This document shows positions 28,001 to 36,171 of a DNA stretch of 64,000 nucleotides, piece by piece (positions within the stretch are counted from its first letter, which is position 1; every line of letters begins with the position of its first letter). The stretch comes from SZAS-18 sp038322235. Its GTDB lineage: Bacteria; Verrucomicrobiota; Verrucomicrobiia; Chthoniobacterales; SZAS-18. The stretch lies in contig JBBQFQ010000013.1 of assembly GCA_038322235.1 (NCBI GenBank), forward strand, positions 33,408 through 97,407, written 5' to 3'. The notes below the pieces were generated by a model, which worked only from the letters and a program-made list of their open reading frames with translations, was not told where the DNA came from and ran no database searches. A program made the position numbers and the translations under genes.

Positions 28001-30062
28001 CACGCCGACGAACACGCCGACGAATACGCCGACGGCCACCGGCACTCCGACGCCCACGCCGACGAATACGCCGACGCCGACGCCGACGAACACGCCGACG
28101 CGGACGCCGACGCCGACGAATACGCCGACGAGCACGCCGACGAACACGCCGACGAATACGCCGACTCCGACACCGACGAATACGCCGACCCGGACGCCGA
28201 CGCCCACGAATACGCCGACGCCGACGAATACCCCGACAATCACGCCGACGCCGACGATCACGCCGACACCGACGAATACGCCGACCCGGACGCCGACGCC
28301 GACGAACACGACGACGAACACGCCGACCCCCACGCCGACGCCGACGCCGACCAATACACCGACGCCGACGCCGACAAATACGCCGACTCGGACGCCGACA
28401 CCGACGAATACGCCGACGAACACGCCGACGAACACGCCGACGAACACGCCGACGCCGACTAACACGCCGACGAACACGCCGACGCCGACGAATACGCCGA
28501 CGGCCACCCCGACTCCGACCCCGACGAACACGCCGACCCGGACTCCGACGCCGACGAATACGCCGACCGCGACGCCGACCCCGACGCCGACGGTGACTCC
28601 GACGCCGACAAACACGCCGACGAACACGCCGACGAACACGCCGACGAACACGCCGACCGTAACGCCGACGCCGACGAATACGCCGACGCGCACGCCGACG
28701 CCGACGCCCACAAACACGCCGACGCCGACGAATACGCCGACGAATACGCCGACCTCGACGCCGACCCCGACGCCGACCGCCACGCCGACTCCGACCCCGA
28801 CGAATACGCCGACAAATACGCCGACTCCGACGCCGTCTGCGACGCCGACGCCGAGCCCGACGAATACGCCGACTCCGACGCCGACGAACACGCCGACGAA
28901 CACGCCGCCTCCGACGAATACGCCAACGCGTACGCCGACTCCGACGCCGACGAATACGCCGACGGCCACACCGACGCCTACGCCTACGCCGACGAATACG
29001 CCTACGCCTACGCCGACGAACACGCCGACTCCGACACCGACGAATACGCCGACGAATACGCCGACGAATACGCCGACCGCGACGCCGACGAATACGCCGA
29101 CCGCGACGCCGACCGCCACGCCGACCCCGACCCCGACGAATACCCCGACGCCGACGCCGACCGCGACGCCGACTCCGAGCCCGACGAACACGCCGTCGCC
29201 GACGCCGACGAACACGCCGACGAACACGCCGACACCGACGAACACGCCGACGCGCACGCCGACGCCGACGAACACGCCGACGGTTACGCCTACGCCGACG
29301 AGCACTCCGACGAACACCCCGACGATTACGCCGACGCCGACGAACACGCCGACGAACACGCCGTCGAGCACGCCGACTAGCACGCCGACGCCGACGAACA
29401 CGCCGACGAACACGCCGACGAACACGCCGACGAACACGCCGACGAACACGCCGACGAACACGCCGACACCGACGAATACACCGACGAATACACCGACGAA
29501 GACCCCGACGCCTACGCCGACAAACACGCCGACGAACACGCCGACGATCACTCCTACGCCGACCGACACGCCGACGAACACGCCGACGAATACGCCGACG
29601 AATACGCCGACCCCGACGAATACGCCGACGGTTACGCCGACGAGGACACCAACTCCGACGCCGACGAACACGCCGACGAACACGCCGACGAACACGCCGA
29701 CGAACACGCCGACGAACACGCCGACGAATACGCCGACGAACACGCCGACGAACACGCCGACGAACACGCCGAGCCCCACCGGCACGCCGACGCCGACCCC
29801 GACGCCGACGAATACGCCGACAAATACGCCGACCCTCACTCCGACACCGACGAATACGCCGAGCGCCACGCCGACGCTTACGGACACGCCGACGCCTACT
29901 CCGACGCCGACCATCACACCGACACCGACGAATACGCCGACGAATACGCCGACGCCGGCGGTTACCGTCACGCCGACGCCAACCGATACGCCAACGCCGA
30001 GTCCGACCCCGACAAACACGCCGACACCCACCCGCCGGCCCACGGCGACCCGCGCGCCGTAA
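25059..30062 (+). CDS. Giant pseudopilin-like protein with (TPTx)n repeat tail
   Basis: 1667 residues. Residues 1-45 are a basic leader and prepilin-like helix, TAYTLVELMVGVAIVGVIGG: Glu at +5 is present, but the cleavage position reads Ala/Tyr rather than Gly/Phe, so processing is uncertain. Residues 46 to about 428 form a PilW-like exported domain with Thr/Ala/Pro-rich beta segments. From about 429 to the end the protein is almost purely Thr-Pro-Thr-x tetrapeptides, x mostly Asn or Pro and less often Val, Ala, Ser, Arg or Ile, ending in RRPTATRAP. About half the residues are Thr, so an extended, possibly O-glycosylated stalk is plausible. It lies between a pseudopilin and a PilX-like gene. 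The repeat length may vary or be misassembled. Confidence 0.85.
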   Translation: MNSRLLKRLWQRATAYTLVELMVGVAIVGVIGGIIYIAFIAGLNLFVKNVAINQVHAAAQRTIDRMSFDVDRSVGVPLMVNVSANPAAPAVATGLVFANVPLNYGGQLDAASVTPAVSPFPPVQGKVSGQTLNRKTLEFLTKGDYFAATTAGTPSFTDAIGAVTLPTVSIGDWLVYNGPDPALTSSYGIVPPSAQKYNAYILTVPLSANPYPVQAASIPASSNLNDGLPGTMTITIQRSQGGSAEAAAQTAPLNGDVVDMDDPRLRAAEITAVDASADPTLVLTIAIPPAVKTATVRSTPGTISLPQTLRIRRKVLYAAVDTGIAPVVGTELVTIDQLNYAPGNPSNVVFPATRSVLSNTLAKAETNSFVPFTLDPVNASLMAQLKFRAQEGSNVLQNSQAKTGFNNFYDVRGTFRSRAFLNDGGVPPATLTPRPTNTSTSTPTATTGPTATPSTSGTPAVTPSTTVPPTSPTNNPSPTPTTPSPTSTQIPTSTPIPPSTTTPTPSDTPTNTPTNTPSATPTASPTATPTVTPTTTPTVVVPTATPIPATPTPTPSATPTPTASPSNTPTPTSTNTPTVTPTNTPTPTNTPTATSTPTNTPTVTPTAAPTNTPTPTPTNTPTVTPTNTPTVTPTATPTPTPTNTPTNTPTPTNTPTPTNTPTNTPTNTPTPTNTPTVTPTAAPTKTPTPTPTNTPTVTPTNTPTNTPTSTPTNTPTPTPTSTPTSTPTSTPTPTNTPSATPTPTPTSTPTRTPTPTPTSTPTNTPTVTPTPTSTPTSTPTPTVTPTPTNTPTPTNTPTRTPTPTNTPTNTPTNTPTNTPTATPTATPTNTPTPTPTATPTVTPTATPTPTPTNTPTRTPTPTNTPTSTPTNTPTNTPTVTPTPTNTPTPTPTNTPTRTPTPTNTPTSTPTPTPTNTPTVTPTPTNTPTPTPTNTPTRTPTPTTTQTPTNTPTSTPTPTITPTPTNTPTRTPTPTPTNTPTNTPTNTPTNTPTATGTPTPTPTNTPTPTPTNTPTRTPTPTNTPTSTPTNTPTNTPTPTPTNTPTRTPTPTNTPTPTNTPTITPTPTITPTPTNTPTRTPTPTNTTTNTPTPTPTPTPTNTPTPTPTNTPTRTPTPTNTPTNTPTNTPTNTPTPTNTPTNTPTPTNTPTATPTPTPTNTPTRTPTPTNTPTATPTPTPTVTPTPTNTPTNTPTNTPTNTPTVTPTPTNTPTRTPTPTPTNTPTPTNTPTNTPTSTPTPTPTATPTPTPTNTPTNTPTPTPSATPTPSPTNTPTPTPTNTPTNTPPPTNTPTRTPTPTPTNTPTATPTPTPTPTNTPTPTPTNTPTPTPTNTPTNTPTNTPTATPTNTPTATPTATPTPTPTNTPTPTPTATPTPSPTNTPSPTPTNTPTNTPTPTNTPTRTPTPTNTPTVTPTPTSTPTNTPTITPTPTNTPTNTPSSTPTSTPTPTNTPTNTPTNTPTNTPTNTPTNTPTPTNTPTNTPTKTPTPTPTNTPTNTPTITPTPTDTPTNTPTNTPTNTPTPTNTPTVTPTRTPTPTPTNTPTNTPTNTPTNTPTNTPTNTPTNTPTNTPTNTPSPTGTPTPTPTPTNTPTNTPTLTPTPTNTPSATPTLTDTPTPTPTPTITPTPTNTPTNTPTPAVTVTPTPTDTPTPSPTPTNTPTPTRRPTATRAP
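26347..30057 (+). repeat. 3.7-kb coding microsatellite of 12-nt units (Thr-Pro-Thr-x)
   Basis: The DNA is a long run of 12-base units close to ACGCCGACGAAC with variation mainly in the fourth codon and in third positions. The unit is a multiple of three, so gain or loss of units keeps the frame. Thr is mostly ACG and Pro mostly CCG. Because the complement lacks stops in one frame, the opposite strand is also open for over 1100 codons, but that reading is only Gly-Val-rich low complexity and is not a gene. Confidence 0.92.
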
Positions 30063-30110
30063 GAAGAAGTGTGAATCTCAGTGGACCAACCAGCTCAAAC
30101 ACCCAGTGCC

Positions 30111-32423
30111 ATGAACCTGCGCATTCCCAGTCAAAAGGGCAGTACCCTCTTTGTCGTGTTGTTCTTCGTCGCGATCCTTTCGGTTTTCGTCGGCGCCGCC
30201 TTCAACTATACGTCCGAAACCGCCAGCCTAAGTCAGCGTAGCATCCAGCTCACGATGGGATATGGCGTTGCCGACGCGGCGATGGAGCTCGTGTACACTC
30301 GCTGGCGGTCCATCGCCAAAACGAACTCCCATACCTCCCTGGGTGCCGTCGCGTTTATTGATCCGACCAACGCCTCGAACCGCACAGCGATATCCGGCGG
30401 GAAAGATATTACTCTCGTCAGCTTGCGGGATCTGGGAATTCCCGGAGGCTACCTTGGTCTTCCGACGGATGACACCGTTCCAATTGGTCAAATCTCAATC
30501 AAGACGGTCGACGTCTACGGCCGGGCCTACGGCAGTTACGATTCGGCGGGAAGGTGTCTGGACACGTCGTATGTGATTGATACCTCCGATCCACGAACGG
30601 GATCCGTCTATCCTCCAGTCGCCACGCCCGATTATGCCTTCCTGACGACAGATGTTTCCGCGAATGGATTTAACTCCGTAAACCTAATCTATGAAGTTTC
30701 AGTAAATATCCCCGTCCAAGTCCGGGGCGGCGTTCTGAATACCGGAGTTAAAAGACTGTTCAAGAAATCCTTCGCCAGCGCCGCCCAAGCCGCAATCTTT
30801 TACGAAAATCGGCTCGAGATTATTCCAGGCACCAACTACACCGTGAATGGGCGCGTGCAGACGAACGATGACCTCTGGGTCGCCAAAGTCGGCGGCGCAA
30901 CGGCACTTAGCTTTCTCGAAAACGTCACTTACGCGGGCGATTATCAAAACGGTGCCATCCCCCTGAAGTGGGAAGAGTCCACCACCACGTATTCAGGGAT
31001 TAATGAAAACTCGTTTACGAACGGCCGAAATCAAGGGAGCGTAATGAATGTTGGAGGCGTAAACCGGGATTACCTCAGCGCCGACAACCCAAATGGCTCC
31101 TCTCTCCGGGAGACTATCGAGATTCCCGTCCGCCGGGATGCCAGTGCGACTGACCTTAGGTCAGGCAATCCCGAAACGACGGATTTTAACACTTACTGGA
31201 AAACCGACGCAAACGCAGATCAAGCTGCGATCGAGGCGGCTCGGATTTATAATACCGCCTCGTTGAAAATTCTCATCGCCTACAACCCAGACGGCACCAT
31301 CGACGCGGCGAATACGATTGTCCGAAAACAAAGAGACATTGGCAGTAATTACGCTGACGGGGCGGAGGTCTCACCTACGGTGAAATCTGCCATCCTCAGC
31401 CAAGTGGTGAACCCATCAAACGGAGGAAGCCGCATCTCTGTCCAAGATCAGCGTGAGCGTGGAGATGGTGCGACGACGTCGGCTGCCGTTGCGGCAACGG
31501 AGATCAAAATGGGCTCACTCAAGACATTGATCGAAAGCACTCCCGAAATCAAAGACCAATTCAATGGAGTCGTCTACGTCGCGGACATCACGCAATACCA
31601 GGCTGGCACGGGCAATTACGGAACCGAAGGGGCTCTTTCAGTCAAGCACGGCATACTCTTGTCTAATGCAGAACAGCTCCCCGCCTCTTCGGCTGAAAAT
31701 TCCTTTACACTCGCCACCCAGAATGGAGTGATTATTCAAGGAAACTACAACACGGGCGGGTCGAATACTGGGACTAACCCAGATTCGAACGATCAAAACA
31801 TCGTCAACGGTTCAACGAATGTTCCAGGATATACGCAAGTTACGTCAGCGATCCTGGCAGATGCCGTCGCCGTCGTATCAAATAACTTTAAGCCAGACAA
31901 GGGATTCAGTGACCTGAACCAGTATGCGCGGGACACGAATGGGAAAATTCTCAGCACCGATGGCACCGTGTTACCTGCGTTAGTGCCCACGAGCGGACCG
32001 ATTCCCGTGCCAGGGTACGATCGCGGCGCGATCAATACGACCGTCAATACGGGAATTGTTTCCGGGAACTATCTCAGCGACGCAAATGGTTTCTCCGGAG
32101 GTGCACCAAATCTAATTCGCTTCCTCGAAAATTGGAACACTTTGTCGGCTGCCGATCTCGTCCCCGGCGCTCCCTACTTCGATGCGACCTACGGTGACTA
32201 TAACGGTTCGGGCACTGATCGCAGGAAATTTACCTACAACGGCTCGATCATGCAGTCGTTTCAGTCGAAGGATTGGACTGCCCGATGGAAGGATCCGAAT
32301 GCCTATCCCAGCTATGACCCGCCCTCGCGCACCGTGCTGTTTGATAAATCGTTCCTTTCGAAGCCGCCGCTTGGTTTTCCAGGTGCCTACTCGTTTGCAA
32401 AGGGTGCTTGGTCGCGTCTATAG
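30111..32423 (+). CDS. Large PilX-like exported protein of the pseudopilin block
   Basis: 770 residues from ATG 30111; a GTG at 30081 would add ten residues. After QKGSTLFVVLFFVAILSVFV, a type IV-pilus-assembly PilX-like N-terminal helix that lacks the Glu+5 of true pilins, comes a long extracytoplasmic region rich in Asn, Thr, Ser and Gly, without Cys pairs or recognised motifs. It begins 48 bases after the repeat protein stop, and the order pseudopilin, PilW-like, PilX-like is that of minor pilin operons, so it likely joins a pilus or secretion tip complex. Its base composition is clearly more AT-rich than its neighbours, which suggests different ancestry. Confidence 0.78.
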   Translation: MNLRIPSQKGSTLFVVLFFVAILSVFVGAAFNYTSETASLSQRSIQLTMGYGVADAAMELVYTRWRSIAKTNSHTSLGAVAFIDPTNASNRTAISGGKDITLVSLRDLGIPGGYLGLPTDDTVPIGQISIKTVDVYGRAYGSYDSAGRCLDTSYVIDTSDPRTGSVYPPVATPDYAFLTTDVSANGFNSVNLIYEVSVNIPVQVRGGVLNTGVKRLFKKSFASAAQAAIFYENRLEIIPGTNYTVNGRVQTNDDLWVAKVGGATALSFLENVTYAGDYQNGAIPLKWEESTTTYSGINENSFTNGRNQGSVMNVGGVNRDYLSADNPNGSSLRETIEIPVRRDASATDLRSGNPETTDFNTYWKTDANADQAAIEAARIYNTASLKILIAYNPDGTIDAANTIVRKQRDIGSNYADGAEVSPTVKSAILSQVVNPSNGGSRISVQDQRERGDGATTSAAVAATEIKMGSLKTLIESTPEIKDQFNGVVYVADITQYQAGTGNYGTEGALSVKHGILLSNAEQLPASSAENSFTLATQNGVIIQGNYNTGGSNTGTNPDSNDQNIVNGSTNVPGYTQVTSAILADAVAVVSNNFKPDKGFSDLNQYARDTNGKILSTDGTVLPALVPTSGPIPVPGYDRGAINTTVNTGIVSGNYLSDANGFSGGAPNLIRFLENWNTLSAADLVPGAPYFDATYGDYNGSGTDRRKFTYNGSIMQSFQSKDWTARWKDPNAYPSYDPPSRTVLFDKSFLSKPPLGFPGAYSFAKGAWSRL

Positions 32424-32431
32424 TTTCCAAC

Positions 32432-33145
32432 GTGAAAGATACCTTGAGCGTGCTGCGAAAACTCTCCCGGACGCTGCAAGCGCTGTCCGTCAGCACGATC
32501 CTCGCCGGAGCCGCTTGCGCGCAGGCTGGTCGTCCAGTGGCGCCACCGCCTCCATCAACCGGAGGTGACGCAGTCATCGATTTCACGCTGGTCAAGCAAT
32601 CGGTCAAGGGTGGCGACGGAACTTACGAGGCACAGGGGTTTCGCCAGGGATCAACTTTCATTCGAATTGCGCTTCCTCAAAAGTGGACACCCTACGGTTC
32701 GACGGGCGAGTTTTATTTGATCAATATCGCGCTTCCGGGGGCGAGAATTACGTTGCGAAAAAGTGCGCTCCCCCCTCCCGTCCTCATTGATATCGCGTGG
32801 TTGAACAGCACGAAGGGACTGATTCTGCAATCGCTCAAGAGCGATGGGCCGAAGCAAATCGTTTCCGCGACGGAAAAGCCACTCGACGCGAACGGTTGGA
32901 TGACGGCGGAAATTCGAGCCGCCTATAATTCCGGCGGCCTCCGACAGGCGTCGAGCTACATCTTCATCAAGCAGTTGGAGGGTTCCTTCCTCGAACTCGT
33001 GATCAATTGTCGGGACGAGGATTTCAACACCGTTCGAAGGACGGCCGTGGATTTGCTTTACTCCTGGACCAGCATCTCATCTGCACAGCAGAATCGACCC
33101 GCCCGGCCGAAGCCGACACCGGCTGTCCTGCCCGTGGGGCGCTAA
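32432..33145 (+). CDS. Exported protein of unknown function, end of pseudopilin block
   Basis: 237 residues from GTG 32432, eight bases after the PilX-like stop; a TTG at 32408 would overlap that gene. A signal peptide ends near STILAGAACAQA. The mature part has a Pro-rich start (PVAPPPPSTGG), then a beta-rich domain with FTLVKQSVKGGDGTYEAQGF and LYSWTSISSAQQ. No family is recognised. Spacing and strand make it the last gene of the pseudopilin operon, so it may be a periplasmic or outer-surface partner. Base composition is again AT-richer than flanking regions. Confidence 0.7.
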   Translation: MKDTLSVLRKLSRTLQALSVSTILAGAACAQAGRPVAPPPPSTGGDAVIDFTLVKQSVKGGDGTYEAQGFRQGSTFIRIALPQKWTPYGSTGEFYLINIALPGARITLRKSALPPPVLIDIAWLNSTKGLILQSLKSDGPKQIVSATEKPLDANGWMTAEIRAAYNSGGLRQASSYIFIKQLEGSFLELVINCRDEDFNTVRRTAVDLLYSWTSISSAQQNRPARPKPTPAVLPVGR

Positions 33146-33176
33146 AGGTCACTCGTCGGGCTGGGGTCGCGGACCA

Positions 33177-33249
33177 CGTCCCCGGCTGGGCTCGAACCAG
33201 CACTCTGCGGTTTAGAAGACCGCTGCTTTATCCATTAAGCTACGGGGAC
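33177..33249 (-). tRNA. tRNA-Arg (anticodon TCT)
   Basis: Read on the minus strand, the sequence folds into a complete cloverleaf. The acceptor stem GTCCCCG/CGGGGAC is fully paired, the D-arm closes with GCTT/AAGC, the anticodon stem is GCGGT/ACCGC around loop CTTCTAA (anticodon TCT), and the T-arm is GCTGG-TTCGAGC-CCAGC. The discriminator is G and CCA is not encoded. TCT reads AGA and AGG arginine codons. The 3' end of the gene faces the pseudopilin block, the usual side for integrated islands, but no integrase is in the window. Confidence 0.95.
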
Positions 33250-33340
33250 TTCACGGAGCGCCGTCATTGTGCGCCCGCGGGAACCAATCGCAAGCGGCGT
33301 TGCGAGGCGCGCGGAGGTCGGGAGGTGGCGGCCAGACACG

Positions 33341-33371
33341 AAAAAGGCGGACGGCATCCGCGCCGCCCGCC
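33341..33371 (-). terminator. Intrinsic terminator of the CysJ-like gene
   Basis: Read on the minus strand, GGCGGGCGGC, loop GCGGAT, GCCGTCCGCC is followed by TTTTT. The ten-base stem has a single G-T wobble. It lies 33 bases past the stop of the flavoprotein reductase gene, exactly where a factor-independent terminator is expected. Confidence 0.85.
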
Positions 33372-33403
33372 TTCCAAATTTCGCGCCTCCCGGCGCGGTA
33401 GAA

Positions 33404-34561
33404 TCAATAAACGTCGCGGCGGTAGCGCTTGGTGGTGCGCATTTTTTGCACGTACGCGATCGCTTCGTCGTGGGTCAGTCCGCCGATCTTTTCGCCGATC
33501 GTGACGAGCATGTCGTCCACGTCCTTCGCCATCTTCTTGGCGTCACCGCACACGTAGAAGTAGGCGCCTTCTTCGAGCCATTTCCAGATTTCGCCGCCTT
33601 CCTCCGCCATGCGGTTTTGAACGTAGATCTTGTGCTCCTGGTCGCGGGAGAAGGCGTTGGTCAGCTTGTGGAGGACCCCGTCGGCCATAAACTTCGCGAG
33701 CTCGTCTTTGTAAAGGAAATCGCAGCTTTCGCGCTGCGAGCCGAAAAAGAGCCAGCTCTTCCCCTTCGCGCCGATCGCGCGCCGCTCTTCCAGATACGCG
33801 CGGAACGGGGCGATGCCAGTCCCGGGCCCGACCATGATGACGGGGATGTTCGGATCATCGGGCAGGCGGAAATGCTTGGCCGTATGGAAAAACAGCGGCA
33901 GCGCCGTTTCGTTCAGCGTCACGCGGTTCGCGAGGAAGTTCGAGCAGACCCCCTTGCGGCGGCGTCCGAGGGTCTTGTAGCCGAGGGTGGCCACGCAAAG
34001 GTGCACTTCGTCCGCGTGCAGCTTCTGGCTCGAAGCGATCGAGTACAGGCGCGGCTGCAGCTTTCGCAGCAGCGACGCAAACTCCGATGCTGCGAACTTT
34101 GCGGTGGGATATTCGGTGAGCATGTCGATCACCTCCCGGCCCCAAAGATATTGCTCGAACGCGTCCTTCCGCGCCGGATCGGTGGCGAGCGCCTGGAGAT
34201 CGTGATCGCCGGCTTTCAACGCGACGGCCTCGACAAACTTGCGATCCGTCTGGGTGATCTGGCACTCGCTCGTCAACGCCTTCCGGAGCGTCATGCTGCT
34301 CCCATCCCCCGAAGCGACGGTCTCCTCGCCGGAGAGCCCAAGCGCATTCAAGATCTCGTTGACGAGTTCAGCGTCGTTTTGCGGGAACACTCCGAGCGCG
34401 TCACCGACCTCATAGGTGAGGCCCGAGCCTTTGATGGAGATCTCGTAGTGTCGGGTGTCTTTATCGACGCCAGCGGAGCACAGCGAGTGGTTGACGAGGA
34501 GTTTTCCGGGAAAGGGGTTTTTCCGGTTGTAGACGATAGCTGCGGGTGAAGTCGTATCCAT
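33404..34561 (-). CDS. CysJ-like NADPH flavoprotein reductase without flavodoxin domain
   Basis: 385 residues. The protein has the FAD and NADPH parts of sulfite reductase alpha subunit: connecting domain with YEVGDALGVFP, FAD motif PRLYSIASS, GVCSNFL, NADPH-binding MVGPGTGIAPFRAYLEERR, LFFGSQRESCDFLYKDEL, and YFYVCGDAKKMAKDVDDML at the C-terminus. The flavodoxin (FMN) domain of canonical CysJ is absent, as in the shorter sulfite reductase flavoproteins of several phyla. It would pass electrons from NADPH via FAD to an unidentified partner. No cysI or cysH lies nearby. A clear terminator follows. It is divergent from the GNAT pseudogene. Confidence 0.92.
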   Translation of the reverse strand: MDTTSPAAIVYNRKNPFPGKLLVNHSLCSAGVDKDTRHYEISIKGSGLTYEVGDALGVFPQNDAELVNEILNALGLSGEETVASGDGSSMTLRKALTSECQITQTDRKFVEAVALKAGDHDLQALATDPARKDAFEQYLWGREVIDMLTEYPTAKFAASEFASLLRKLQPRLYSIASSQKLHADEVHLCVATLGYKTLGRRRKGVCSNFLANRVTLNETALPLFFHTAKHFRLPDDPNIPVIMVGPGTGIAPFRAYLEERRAIGAKGKSWLFFGSQRESCDFLYKDELAKFMADGVLHKLTNAFSRDQEHKIYVQNRMAEEGGEIWKWLEEGAYFYVCGDAKKMAKDVDDMLVTIGEKIGGLTHDEAIAYVQKMRTTKRYRRDVY

Positions 34562-34659
34562 AGGGAGCGCGAGATTACCGGGAGCGCGGCGCGGATGTCG
34601 AGTCCCCGCTCAAAAAATGGTGCAAATCGCGATTTTCAGGCGCACGGGAGCCGCGCGCA

Positions 34660-35246
34660 ATGTCCCCGGTCGATTCCGTCCTCACGCCCCGCCTCCGCTT
34701 CCGCCGGTTGTCCCTCGCCCACGCGCCCGACCTTCACGCGATGGATAGCGACCCGGCGGTGATGCAATTCATCAATGACTGCCCGCCCGTGCCCTGGGAA
34801 GGCTACGAGGCAAAGACGCAGGCCTGGTTGGGACGAGTCTACTCTGACGGTGACGCCCAGGGAATCTGGGCGGCGCACCTGCTCGACGATGATGCTTTCG
34901 CCGGCTGGTTTCACCTTCGGCCGGGCCGTCAATTTGAGGATCATCGCCTCGAACTGGGCTATCGCCTCCCGCGTGGAATGTGGGGGCGCGGCCTGGCGAC
35001 CGAGGGCTCCCGCGGCCTGCTCAGGTATGGTTTTCACGAGCTGGGAGCGCCTGAAATCATGGCGCTCACGCTGGAACGAAATCTCCGCTCCCGCGGGTGA
35101 TGGAAAAGCTTGGACTCCGATTCGAAGGCGGCTTCGTCTATCCCCCCGAGATCCTGCCGTTCTGGGCGGAGGAGCTTCGGCGCGGCGTGCGGCACGTGAT
35201 CAATGCGGACGGCTTTGCCCCGGCAACCTCCTCCGACGTCATTTGA
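34660..35246 (+). pseudogene. GNAT acetyltransferase with a one-base frameshift
   Basis: The first frame, 34660-35100, encodes 146 residues of a RimJ/RimL-type N-acetyltransferase: LTPRLRFRRLSLAHAPDL, GYRLPRGMWGRGLATEGSRG (acetyl-CoA loop), ALTLERNLRSRG. The family then continues S-x-R-V-M-E-K-L-G, and exactly that occurs in another frame from 35097: VMEKLGLRFEGGFVYPPE, running to a stop at 35246. Restoring one C in the run CCGCGGGTGATG would rejoin both parts. Either the gene is broken or the assembly has a single-base deletion. Without the last 49 residues the fold would be incomplete. It is divergent from the CysJ-like gene. Confidence 0.85.
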
Positions 35247-35280
35247 ATCCTGAAGGCATCGACGCCACGCTCTGAGTGCC

Positions 35281-36156
35281 ATGTTTCGCCGCTGTCTCGC
35301 TTTTCTCGCCGCTGCCGGCGCGCTTTGGATCGCGGACTTGGCCCACGCCCAGGTCCAGGTCGAGCTGAAGCTCAGCCGCCGGCTCTACATCGTTTACGAA
35401 CCGATCGTCGCCACCGTGACCATCACGAATCTCGCTGGCCGAGATCTGCGCCTCGACGCCGATGGCGCGCGGCAGTGGTTCGGCTTCGACATCACCACCG
35501 CCGAAGGAAACCTCCTGCAACCTTTCGACCCAGACTACAAGATCAGTCCCGTGTTCCTGAAGTCCGGAGAGCGCATCGTGCGGAAGATCGATCTGGCCCC
35601 CTTGTTTCCGATCCGCGATTTCGGCCAGCATCGCATCAAGGCCACGATTCTCGTCCGGGATCTCGATCGCTTTTTCGGGTCAAACGTCATGGCGATCGAC
35701 CTGACCGATGGCCGCACGATCATGCGCCAAACCGTGGGAGTGCCCGGCACCGGTGACCTTCGGGAGGTGCAACTGCTGAGTTTCCAGCTGCCCGATCGAT
35801 TGCAGCTCTACGTGCGCATCCGGGACAAGGGCACGGGCATCGTCTATGGAACCCAGCCGATCGGGCGCTATCTGCCGGTCGTGAGCGAACCTCAGACGAT
35901 GCTCGATGCTCAAAATCGGCTGCACGTTCTCCATCAGGCCGCGCCGCGGACCTTCCTCTACACCCTGATCGCGCTCGACGGCCAACGACTGACCCAGGAG
36001 ATCTTTCAAGCGAGCGGCGCCAGCCGACCAACGCTCGCGCGGGCCGGGGCCCGCGTGGAGGTAAAGGGCGGCCGCATCGTGAGTGGTCTGACTGAGCCGG
36101 TCGATCAGGCCCCGAGCGTCGGCGACCGGCCGCCAGGGCTGCCGTCGGCCCGCTGA
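35281..36156 (+). CDS. Exported protein of unknown function
   Basis: 291 residues with a clear signal peptide (RRCLAFLAAAGALWIADLAHA, cleavage after AHA-Q). The mature part begins with QVELKLSRRLYIVYEPIVAT, reading like an immunoglobulin-like or transglutaminase-associated beta domain that is common in exported Verrucomicrobiota proteins; no specific family is recognised. The C-terminus is Pro/Arg-rich. The next gene starts 15 bases after its stop, so it may be transcribed together with the acyltransferase-heptosyltransferase fusion. Confidence 0.72.
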   Translation: MFRRCLAFLAAAGALWIADLAHAQVQVELKLSRRLYIVYEPIVATVTITNLAGRDLRLDADGARQWFGFDITTAEGNLLQPFDPDYKISPVFLKSGERIVRKIDLAPLFPIRDFGQHRIKATILVRDLDRFFGSNVMAIDLTDGRTIMRQTVGVPGTGDLREVQLLSFQLPDRLQLYVRIRDKGTGIVYGTQPIGRYLPVVSEPQTMLDAQNRLHVLHQAAPRTFLYTLIALDGQRLTQEIFQASGASRPTLARAGARVEVKGGRIVSGLTEPVDQAPSVGDRPPGLPSAR

Positions 36157-36171
36157 ACCACCCGACCGCGT

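Noticed and set aside
26522..30043. A 1173-codon open frame on the minus strand across the TPTx repeat, Gly/Val/Phe-rich.
   Set aside because: It is the complement of the coding microsatellite; its composition follows from the repeat codons and it lacks any domain or start context.
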